From Aplectana chamaeleonis (Eukaryota; Nematoda; Chromadorea; Rhabditida; Cosmocercidae): a stretch of DNA of 64,000 nucleotides. Under the pieces are notes generated by a model. The model did no database searches, was not told the DNA's origin, and was given only the letters and a program-made list of their open reading frames with translations. The stretch covers positions 3,743,001 through 3,807,000 of the forward strand of contig JAPDOI010000010.1 in the NCBI GenBank assembly GCA_029168955.1. The letters are read 5' to 3'. This document shows, piece after piece, positions 53,381-62,705 of this stretch. Numbering within the stretch: position 1 is the stretch's first letter; each line of letters starts with the position of its first letter. A program made the translations under genes and the position numbers.

Positions 53381-54233
53381 GTGCGATACTACGCCACCAC
53401 GTACTACGCAATGTATATTACGCCGTGGTAGACTACGTTATCTACTACGCGCTGTGGGATGTGAGCCAATTGAACCGTTAACTGTAAGGCGAGCCCTGTA
53501 GATGCCTTTAGGTGTTAGTGCCTTAAGGATTAAGGGTTATAACTTACCACTGTGTACCTTGTACCTGTGTTGGTGTTTATATAGCGCTGCTATATCGGTG
53601 TCAATATGGTTGGCTTGTGTTGTGCTATTACGCTGGTACTACGCGGGACTATCCCCCATGGGCCCCCATACATGTTAGTTGGGTTACATGGCTTGCTAGT
53701 GCGGCTATCCCAGGTTAGTGGACAAGGTGATCCCCAGTGAACGCGAGGACTCCGCCTGCTTGAGGGGAGCAGGTTGCGAGATAACCTTGCGGTAACGGGG
53801 CGAGCTGACGGATGCATAGTAGCCATCGATGCGTCGCGATAGTGGGCCGGGGAACCAGGGATCTAGTGAGATCCTTCTAGGTGTTGGCCACACCGCTATC
53901 CAGGGTTGTCATACCCGTGGGTCGGTCCATGCATGATGCGTTCGCATCGTGCTAGGGACCATAAATCCCATCGCGTTTGCGACATGGTGCAATGCGGGCA
54001 AGTGGAATTCGCAACCCAAGTACCCGCTGTTCCTGTTTGGGAACAGTGGGGAAAACGGGCACTCCACGCACCGTTCAGGTCACCTCCAAGCACGGAGGAT
54101 CAACGAGGGTAGGAGCAGGCAACCTAGTTGGCAAACTTCGTAACCCTTAGCCTGAGGAGCGACCTGCAGACCGAGATGCTAAGCGCGCTCGAAGGTGGGG
54201 GTGCACCGTTTGACAGGTGGTGGCAGCCCTGTC
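53171..54233 (+). other. Hairpin-dense leader segment
   Basis: Many perfect short hairpins follow one another. CAGTACC-CCTT-GGTACTG lies at 53171-53188, CAGCAGC-TTTG-GCTGCTG at 53245-53262 and GCTCGG-CCTAGA-CCGAGC at 53286-53303. GGATCT-AGTG-AGATCC lies at 53859-53874 and GGTGT-TGGCC-ACACC at 53880-53894. GGTCC/GGACC enclosing GCATGATGCG-TT-CGCATCGTGC lies at 53924-53960. TCGC-GTTT-GCGA lies at 53971-53982, and an 11-bp stem with loop TGTTTG at 54023-54050. CCTCC-AAGCAC-GGAGG lies at 54083-54098 and GACAGG/CCTGTC at 54212-54233. Four TACGC words also cluster at 53392-53452. There is no convincing ORF. It could be a structured leader RNA of the BEL element; no known RNA family is recognised. 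Confidence 0.55.
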
Positions 54234-55428
54234 GAACACCGCACCCAGAGCTCACCACTGGAGAGCACGCAATGCTCGGGAAGGTAGCTTTCGGGACCAC
54301 ACGAGGATCGCCACCCGAGAGAGAGCAGCCCCCCTAGGTCAGAGGACACGGGCATCCGGGCCTAGTTGAGAGGTCGGCTGGATGTGTGGCTTGGTCAATC
54401 CCGATACGTGCGCCATGTTTCTCACAACGGGATCGGGAAACCTGACGGACTGCCAGGTTAGCGCCGCCGTTGCTCGTTGCCAGGTTAGTGCCTCTTGGGC
54501 GCCACCTCCGGAGGGTTCTGGACTTCCTCACTTGTAGGAAGCTTCCGACGGCTTTCAGGGGTTATGGCTCCCCACTCTTCCCAAAGTCTTTCCCCCAACT
54601 AGCATGGGTACCACAATACCCCTCCTAATAGGTTTGCAAGGCCATGGGTTTGGTTTCGCTTGTCAGCAAGCACACCACCAAAAAGCCCACAACCTACACA
54701 GTTAGGTTCATTTTGGCTTATTACGCAGGGTTAACATCCTACAACCAGGGTTATTTTCACCCCTCTATCATCATCCCCTTCTTTTCTCTTAGTACGCATC
54801 TTGTTCTCCTCATTTTCTACCCCTAATACGCTATTTTTGTCATTTTTGTACTCTAAAAGGTTCTTTCTTAAAAACCTTAACTTTTTGTATAAGAACCTAA
54901 ATTTTTACCTTTCCTCCTTCTCCCTCTCTTTTCCCGTTCATTGCGTCCATTCTGACCTAATTTGGGTCATTTTGGCGTAATTTCTGCCAAAACTACCCTT
55001 AAACTTTGTTTTCCTGTCTTTTCGTGTTCATTTTCTTGTTCTCCGTCCCCAATTACCCCTAGAACCCCCCTTCCACCTTGGTTGTCCCATGTTTCGCTTT
55101 TTAGTTCGCTCGGCGTCCCCATATTTTCGCCGCAATTCCGCTCGATAATCGATATCGTTGTAAGTTGTCGTGGCTGGCCGTTCCCACGCTATCTCGCTCG
55201 GAGAAGGCCGAGGCTAGCGCGTTCTCCCACGCGAGAGATTCTCCTCCGCGTGAAAGTGCCAGACGGCACGGCACTTTCTAATACTCAGCCGGCGCCGCAA
55301 AGGTCATGCGAAGTCGTAAACAATCTCATTGATTGCCCTTCGCACTTTGCACTTGCACTTTGCATCGACATTCGGTACGCCTACTCCGCCGTTTGAATTC
55401 GCACTCCGATATTCGTCTGCTAGCAGCT
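54234..55428 (+). other. Untranslated leader between hairpin region and gag
   Basis: No supported gene. The frame at 54962-55396 has no family resemblance. The segment passes from GC-rich to pyrimidine-rich DNA. A short direct repeat TGCCAGGTTAG occurs at 54451 and 54478. The LTR end and the primer-binding site should lie here or further upstream, but I cannot place them. Confidence 0.45.
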
Positions 55429-57180
55429 ATGGAGATTACCGTCCGTAAGGCACAAATCTCCACCTGCATTAATCGCCTCCAGGTTACCTGTCAATCAGTA
55501 GACGCAAGTCTACTGGAGGACATAAGCCTGGATAATACGCCTCAAGATCTCGACCGCTATAGAAGCGAGCGAGAGAAATCTTTAATGATTTCTCATGCTT
55601 CTATAGTCAGAGATCTTGAAGAACTACGCAATGTGTGGTCCAATTGCTTGGACTACATTACTTCGCTAAAGGAGCTGGACCAGCAACGGCCCACCTACGA
55701 TGATTTTTCCAACCACTGGGCAACCAGTGGTGGAGAAAAAGTAGAAGCTGACGCTCGTTCCCTTCTTACTACGCTTGAGGTCATGCTCACTCGCATCAGG
55801 TCTACATCACCTGTTATTCCGCCGAATAATTCGCTCGTCACCGCTCAAAATGCTGAAAATATATCCCCCAGCTCTCCACTGTCGGGATCAGCAATGAGCG
55901 CTGATAAGAATACGCTGAATATTACGCCTAATATTCCGCTAAATATTACGCCTATTGCTGCTAATCAGCAAAATAATCGTAATCCGCAAGATTTTATTCC
56001 GCCAATTTTGACTTCGCCCAATGTGAATACGCCTGTGTTTAATTCGCCCATTGTGAATTCGCTACCTACCACGCCTATTCGTTTGCCAAAGTTTGATCTC
56101 CCTACCTTTTCCGGAGACTTGGAACGTTTCCCCGAGTTTTGGGATGTATTTGACTCGGCAGTTCACTCGAACTGCTCGGACCCACCTATAGTCAAATTTC
56201 ATCATCTCCGAAGCTCACTACAGGGAGACGCCTTGTCAATGGTATCCGGTTTTGAGATCACTGCGGCAAATTACGAACTAGCAGTTAATACGCTTTGTGA
56301 GACGTATTTTCGTCCACAATTTATTCGCTCTCAACTCAGTCGTAAGCTTCAAGCTTTCGAACCAGCTGGGAAATCCGCACTGCAACAAAGAGTACTGCTC
56401 GCGCAGCTCAAATCCATTTGGACACAGCTCCAACGGTATGGAGAGCACGACAGCAACATCTTTGTCCTGCAGATAATACGCAGCAAGTTTCCATCCAAGA
56501 CGATGGAACAAGTCGGAATGCTCGAGAACTCAGCACAGAATCCGTTTAATGTCCCGCAGTTGCTAGAAGGAATAGATCGCATCGTGCGAGCCTTCGAAAC
56601 AATTGCAGACACCTCGGAGACTGCCTTAAATTCTCGAACTCTGACGACTACTTCGCTCAGATCATCCTCGCGAGAAAATACGCGTCATACTTCGCTAAGA
56701 TCTAATTCGCGTGAAAATACGCCCTATGATTCGCTCAGATCTACTCCGCGTGCTTCTAGAAGCCAATCTAGAAGTCCAATTCGCGGACGAAATTTCAGTC
56801 CAAATACGCGTCACAGAAATACGCTCAGAGATACTACGCCGCAGGCAATATCCGCATCTCGGTGTAAGCTTTGTCTCCGACAAGGTCACGCACCAGGAAA
56901 TTGCCCGTATGTTAATTCGCCCAATTGTCGCAATAACATTTTCCGAATGGATAATCTTTGCGTCAAATGTTTCGCTAATAATCATTACGCTGAAAGATGC
57001 ACCGCCTCGAACTGTTCATACAGTTGAGGTCCGCATCATACTACGCTCTGTTTCCGTGGTAGATCACGTAGTAGATCTACCAGCAGACACAGAAATACGC
57101 CCCACCTTCCCAGACGTTCGTCTAGGAATCGTGGAAGATCTCCATACAGGCATAACAGCCAGTCTAGAGATCTCGATAAT
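55429..57180 (+). pseudogene. gag: BEL/Pao gag (nucleocapsid with CCHC knuckles), with in-frame stop and LINE insertion
   Basis: I place the start at the ATG at 55429 (MEITVRKAQ); the upstream part of the open frame has no ATG. The first ~130 residues are helical. An Asn/Thr/Pro-rich linker follows (about residues 150-215), then a capsid-like region beginning LPKFDLPTFSGDLERFPEFWD, as in nematode BEL gag. Two intact CCHC knuckles follow, CKLCLRQGHAPGNC and CVKCFANNHYAERC. A third CCHC-like finger is broken: its second cysteine is Ser and the next codon is TGA (57025-57027). The frame stays open beyond that stop in Arg/Ser-rich sequence up to the LINE insertion at 57180. Gag packages the RNA into cytoplasmic particles in this family. 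No frameshift was found. Confidence 0.85.
57174..57180. repeat. Target-site duplication, left copy (LINE in BEL)
   Basis: CGATAAT, repeated at 60632-60638. It lies between the BEL frame and the AAG-repeat tail of the LINE. It is short, but supported by exact restoration of the BEL reading frame across the insertion. Confidence 0.75.
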
Positions 57181-57218
57181 CTTCTTCTTCTTCTTTGCAG
57201 CCACTGAGAGGGGTTTCG

Positions 57219-59659
57219 TCACAAGTTGAGAAACTGGGCGACCAGCACTGGATTCGTCCACAAGTCTATTGTAGTGAGCGTTGTTGGCTTCTTCGGACAG
57301 TCAAATAGGTGTTTAGTGTCGTGGCCTTGGTTTCCACAGTCCGGGCACACGTCAGGCTGACTATTGTCGATCCTGTGCAGGTAAGACATAAGCAATGGAG
57401 AATGTCCGCAGCGCAACGAAGCGAGGATACACCTGGCGCGCCTACCGAGCTCGGACTCGGTATCACATACCCTGGGCGGCACATCACCGAGAATAGGGTT
57501 GACGGCCGCTTTGGCGAGATGATCCTTCACAAACCGGGTGTGCTCCGCGCGTAAGAGACGAAGCCGTTCTTGATTCGAGTCGGTCCATCTCTGTACATTC
57601 ACTTTGTTCGGAGCATCGGCAAACGGCACTCTGATCGATCTCTCTCTCACGGGATTTAATAGTCTTCTCGACGGATGATTAGGTTGCTTAAGGACATTAA
57701 TAAACATCTGCTGAGCCTGGAGCTGACAATGCTCTTTCACTGGCAAGATACGGGCCTCGGCGTGAAGGTGCTCAATCGGTGAGCTTTTTGCACATCCAGT
57801 GGCTATTCGTAGTGCAGCATCTCTGAATTCGCTGCATCTTAGTCCAGGAACTGTCCGACACGATGTGCTGCCAGACAGGTGCAGCATACTCCAATGCAGG
57901 CTGCAGAATAGCTCGATATGTCGTCAAGATTGTCTCTCTGCTGCCACCCCAGGACGTTCCTCCTAGAGCTCTCAACACATTAAGCTTTGCCTTGATAATT
58001 GCCTGCTTCTGTTCAGCATTTTTGTGAAACTTCAGCGATGGGTCCAAAACGAGGCCCAGCAGTTTAGGAAATTGCGCTGTAGGCAAGAGGTCACCATCCC
58101 ACCTGACAACAGGTTGGGCGCTGTGTTCCTTTGGGTCAGATGTGAATACCGAGACAGAAGACTTCGCCGCGGAAACTGTGAGCATCATACTATCGAGAAA
58201 GTTTTTAAGCTCGACGAGATAGTCGCTGATCTTGTTTGCGGCTACCTGTATGTCACGATTACGGCACATGATGGTGATATCGTCGGCATACGCAACAATT
58301 TTTGTCTTCAGGAGGCTCGGGTAGGTCTTCAATATACAGGCTGAAGAGGGCAGGTGACAAAACTCCACCCTGCGGCACACCGGCTGCTACAGGTATACTA
58401 TCGGAGACGTGATTCTGGAATAGCACTTTGGCCCGACAACCTTTCGTAAACGCTGCTATCCAACGCTTCTGCCACGGTTGCAGCGAGGACTTCAATAGTT
58501 TCTCGGACAAAAGTCCTAGGTTAACAGAATCAAATGCTTTGGTTAGATCGAGGGCAACGGCCACTGTTCTAAGAGGCTTTCTGAAATTGAACCCATCGAC
58601 CGCATAGCTGACAATCTCCAGAAGGGCAGTGGTGGTGGAGTGAAGCTTTCTAAACCCATGTTGATGTTGCTGTGCCTCATTCTGCTCTGCCAGGTCCCTT
58701 ACGATTAGCTTTTCGGCTACTTTCGCGATCGGTGATAACAGGCTAATAGGGCGATAGCCCTTCACCGTGCTTTGCGATTTGCCTGGCTTAGGCAGGGGTA
58801 TCACATTGGCGGTCTTCCATGCTTGTGGTAGAGTGCAGGTTCGGAAAGAAGTGTTTATGATATCTGCGATCATCGGTAGAAGTTCCGTGGGAAGCTTCTT
58901 CAAGATGGCTGCTGAGATACCATCAGGTCCGAGAGCCTTCGAGTTCCGCATTTCCTTGATAGCCTTCTCCACCTGAGCAGGAGTAAAGGCCTCAGTGGCG
59001 TTCATCAGCGGCAGACGGCTTAGTTCTCTTACCGTGACTCTGTTTTGTAAGCCACGCTTGGTACGTGTGATGAAGAAATTTTTGCCAAGAGCATATGCGG
59101 CAGCCTTTCCTGATTTGAAGACGCTGTTATCGAACTCTATGGTAGAGTTCGAGGAGGGGGCGCACTTGCCAGATATCTTCCTCAATACTTTCCACGCAGT
59201 TGTTCCGTCGGTTTTAAAGTTCAACCTTTCAGTGAACTTCTCCCAACTGTCTTTCTTGTGCTTGTCCAGATCCTTTCTTATCTCTTCATCCAGCTTGGCC
59301 ACCTCAGGGTCCAAATGATTCTCAGCTCTCTTTTCATCTCTTGTCCTGATCTTCTGTAGAATCTCCCTGGTGACATTAGGGTAGAAACTTTTCACACGTC
59401 CTTCAGGTATGGCCGCTTTTGTAGCCTTCCGGATGGCGTCAGATATGTGATGCTCTTTCTGGTGCACATCGCCATTCCATGGATACTCAGCTGCCTGGCG
59501 GAGCGCAACCTCTCTGAACAGGACCCAGTCAGCAAGGCCTAAATTGAGATAAGAACGTTGACGAATACCAGTATAAGGGGCAAGAGAGTTTGAGAGATCA
59601 ATATGGAGAAAGACGGGAATGTGGTCGCTGGAAAGAGTTGTGAAGTGGACCATGTGCAA
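57219..59659 (-). pseudogene. LINE reverse transcriptase and C-terminal zinc finger, frameshifted
   Basis: Three minus-strand frames read in order. Fragment 58259-59659 has the end of the endonuclease (SSDHIPVFL), the linker, KGYRPISLLSPIAKVAEK, HQHGFRKLHSTTTALLE, motif A (VALDLTKAFDSV) and motif B (AGVPQGGVLSPALFSLYI). Fragment 57772-58380 has an intact motif C, YADD, at 58279-58290, and the thumb. Fragment 57219-57887 has the C-terminal domain with CPDCGNQGHDTKHLFDC, a C-x2-C-x8-H-x3-C finger typical of jockey-like LINEs, and ends in TGA. The frame breaks are at a T5 run (58299-58303) and near 57845. Catalytic motifs are intact, so inactivation is by frame only; basecalling error in the homopolymer cannot be excluded. 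Confidence 0.87.
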
Positions 59660-60595
59660 GAATTAGAAAGATTGGATGAAACGAGGGAGATGTCCGGGCT
59701 AGAAGGTCGGCCGTAGGAAGGGAGACGAGTAGGCTGATCATCGTTGAGGATAACCAGATCGCACTCCTCAGCCCATTCCTCGACGTCTTCCTCTGGCGTC
59801 GGACTCAAGCGCAGAACAGAACGTGTGAGCATTGAAGTCACCTGCAAAGACAGCTGATGGGGAGAGAGAGCAGTCATGCAACTGCTTAAGAAGAGGTATG
59901 GGGTTGTAGGTTGGGGGACAAGAAGTGGTAGGAGGGATGTAAATATTAAATAGAGATAGTGGAGTTTTAAGAGGGAGGTGAACGGGAACGCACTCGAGAG
60001 TACCGTCCTTAGGAACATTTGGAATTAGATGAGAAGGTAAGTTAGAAAGCACAAACGTAGAGACTCCGCCTCCAAGAGCTGTCCTTGGGATGTGATAGGC
60101 AGTGTAGCCTGGAATGTTTGGTTGGGGATAAGTGGTAGAGGGAGAGAGTTTGGTTTCTTGAACCATAATAACATCCGGATGATGAGTACGTGCGAAGAGT
60201 GAGAGTTCAGACAATTTGGTGCGAAGGCCGTTAAGATTTATATGTACAATAGAGAGGGGGCGGTTGGTGAATGAGAAATCAGAGTTGCTGGGGGCGGAGC
60301 ACAGAACACAACGGAAGGATGAGTTGTGATGCCTCACAGAACTAAGACCTGAACAGGAGAAGTGCACCCACCTTTGGCATCCAAAGCATTGGACGCTTGT
60401 TCCATTCCAGTTGACTTTCTTGCTGCAGGTGGCACATTGATACTTCTGCACAGGTCCAGGATTCCTCTCGACGCCAGCCCTTTGTAGTAGAATCTTCAGG
60501 AGAGCTGGGGCCAGCCAGCGACTCTCCCATGACGAAAACCCTCTCGGTGGAGGGAGTGATGTCGGTTTGCACGAAGGTGATGTTGTTTCCTCCAC
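59600..60595 (-). pseudogene. LINE N-terminal region: 2A-like motif, PHD finger, APE endonuclease
   Basis: The frame opens with a GTG at 60593-60595; no in-frame ATG is seen, so the true start is unclear. Residues 32-48 end in AGVERNPGP (60452-60478), close to the 2A ribosome-skipping consensus D-V/I-E-x-N-P-G-P but with G in place of D. Residues 54-99 form a C4HC3 PHD-type finger (C54, C57, C70, C73, H78, C81, C96, C99). The APE endonuclease follows (HINLNGLRTKL, VQETKLS, ALGGGVSTFV, AGDFNAH). The frame breaks near 59790 and returns near 59630, where SSDHIPV completes the domain. In related elements the finger may bind nucleic acid; this is inference. Confidence 0.8.
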
Positions 60596-60631
60596 ACTGC
60601 CACGGCACGAACGTACGACATCTCGGCAGCA

Positions 60632-60638
60632 CGATAAT
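60632..60638. repeat. Target-site duplication, right copy (LINE in BEL)
   Basis: CGATAAT, matching 57174-57180. The BEL frame resumes at 60639 with ACG-CAT-AGA. Confidence 0.75.
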
Positions 60639-62705
60639 ACGCATAGAGATCGTTCTTACGATCGCTATAATTCGCATAGAAATCGCTCTCGTGATCACTA
60701 CAATACGCAGAGAAACCATTCTTCTCATAGAAGAAGGAATTCTCATACTCCGCATCGAATACGCTTTGCCCCAGGAACTCGGTCATACCAAAATTCGGTC
60801 GCGACCGACTTCCTCGAGCCATATTACGCGGAGAACCTTTGAGATTCTGATGAAAATCAGCAAGATCAGCACTCACAGCAATGTGCAGTGACGAATCAAG
60901 CAGGATTTGATGACTCAGAACCTCGTCTGATGGTTTGTATTTCGCGGATCTATAATTCTAATACGCACTCTGATGAAGTTCTAGTGTTGCTGCTCGATAG
61001 TGGAGCTCAACACAGCTTTATCAAAGAGAATACCGCTCAGCGCTTAGGGTTAGCCTTCCGGCAGCCCTCTAAGCTTACTACGCACAGCTTTGGAGGATAT
61101 TCCACCACGGAAACCTCATCGCTGGAAACCGCGACTTTGAGGGACCACGCAGATGTACCCTTCAGGATGCATTTGCGTACCCGAAAAAAGACTACTTCGC
61201 TCAATCCGCGATCGCATATTTCGCAGGAAGATTTCGAAGCACTTCGTAGATCACGTCTGCAAAGTCCGGAAACTAGTCTTACCGGAGAACTTGTCGACAT
61301 CGACATTCTCGTTGGTATTGACTACTACTGGAAAATCGTAGACGTCTCGAAGATCTTTCGACTTCCGTCCGGATTCAATCTAATACGCACCAGATTTGGC
61401 CCAGTCATTTCTGGAATACGCACTCGCAAGACTACGCAAGTATGTAGTGCTTTGGCCGCATACGCTTCTACTTCGCACTCAGATTCGCACCAGATTCCCA
61501 ACAGTCAAGAACCTGACGTTCGACAACTCTGGGATCTGGAATTCCTCGGAATTCACGACACGCAGGACGACGATGCTGTAGATCAGCAAGTCATCCAAAA
61601 CTATTACGCTACCGTTCAGTACGATATCGGTGTAATACGCGTTCAGTTTCCTTGGAAACCGAAACATCCGCCCCTATCCGATAACAAAATACTCGCTCTC
61701 AAACGCTTGGATCACCAGTATCGCTCGCTCCAGGCTAAACCTCAGCTCTGGGCAGCATACTGCTCCACGTTTGAAAAGCAGTTGAGTTCAAGGAAAGTCG
61801 AGGAATTCGCTGAATTCGTCTTTGATGGACCGAAGGTATACTATATGCCTCATCAAGCTGTCCTCAAAGAGAGTTCTACTACGGCAATACGCATAGTCTT
61901 CGATGCCAGCAGTCATCTAAAAGGCCGTCCAAGCCTTAATGACTGCCTGTATCAAGGACCATCCATGCTACCAGATCTCGCTGGAGCATTAATACGCTCA
62001 AGATTACGCCTATATCTGCTCATAGCAGACGTCGAAAAGGCATTTCATCAGATCCACCTCCAGGAGGATCAGAGAGATGCCACGAGATTCCTCTGGTTGA
62101 AGGACACTTCTCGTCCTCCAACACCAGACAATCTCCGCATATTACGCTTCACTCGCATCGTCTTTGGCATTAATGTTTCACAATTTTTGCTAAATATGTC
62201 GATAAAATACGCGCTGGAAAGAGATCACCATAATATGATAAGAGAAGAAGTACTTGCAAATATCTACGTGGATAATGTCCTAGTCGGTGCCAACAGCATC
62301 GACGAATGCATTAAGAAACAACGGGAATGCAAGGAAACTTTTCAACGAATGCAGATGAACCTTCGGGAGTTCATGTGCAATAGTACGCAGGTCATGGACC
62401 ATATTCCGCACGAAGATCGTATAATTCGCACACCCTATACCGTCAAGTTGCATGGAATCCGTTGGAATCCAGGTCTTGACACTCTTCATGTATCGGTCAA
62501 CCTCGCCCCCTTCGTGGTCAACACGAAAAGAAATACGCTAAAGGCATTAGCCTCTCAATTTGATCCGTTAGGGATTCTCGCTCCGCTGTTTGTCAAAGCC
62601 AAGCTATTCATACAGGATTTATGGCGAGACAAATACGAGTGGGGTACCCCCTTTAACGATCACTATTCCGCGCGTTGGAACGACATCGCACAAGATATCG
62701 ATTAA
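60639..62705 (+). pseudogene. pol: BEL/Pao pol: aspartic protease and reverse transcriptase, with in-frame stops
   Basis: The frame continues from gag through an Arg/His/Asn-rich linker. A TGA interrupts it at 60840-60842, and it continues open to a TAA at 62703-62705. The protease active site is LLLDSGAQHSFI (DSG at 60996-61004). The Pao-type RT shows IRIVFDASSHLKG, then NDCLYQGPSMLPDL, motif A (LLIADVEKAFHQIHL), motif B region (FGINVSQFLLNMSIKYAL) and motif C as YVDN at 62265-62276. YVDN instead of YVDD could be a lineage variant or damage. Further on, FDPLGILAPLFVKAKLFIQDL is a BEL hallmark. No frameshift was found. The family copies the RNA into cDNA inside capsids after protease processing of the polyprotein. 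Confidence 0.88.

Larger units (their letters stand above)
57181..60631 (-). mobile_element. APE-type non-LTR retrotransposon (jockey/I/Ingi-like group) inserted in BEL
   Basis: A reverse-strand element of about 3.45 kb with a single ORF region: 2A-like motif, PHD-type finger, endonuclease, reverse transcriptase and a C-terminal zinc finger. On its own strand it ends in an AAG repeat (57181-57195), a microsatellite tail. It is bracketed by CGATAAT. At least four frame changes occur (about 59790, 59630, 58300 and 57845). It postdates the BEL insertion. The clade is not settled: single ORF plus a 2A-like N-terminus recalls Ingi/Vingi and some CR1 elements. Confidence 0.85.

Noticed and set aside
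54100..54330. Structured segment considered as an rRNA or 5S-like gene
   Set aside because: It has stems but none of the conserved rRNA sequence blocks I know; left as part of the hairpin-dense leader.
54962..55396. 144-aa ORF just upstream of gag
   Set aside because: No family resemblance, pyrimidine-rich composition, overlaps the start of the gag frame; treated as leader.
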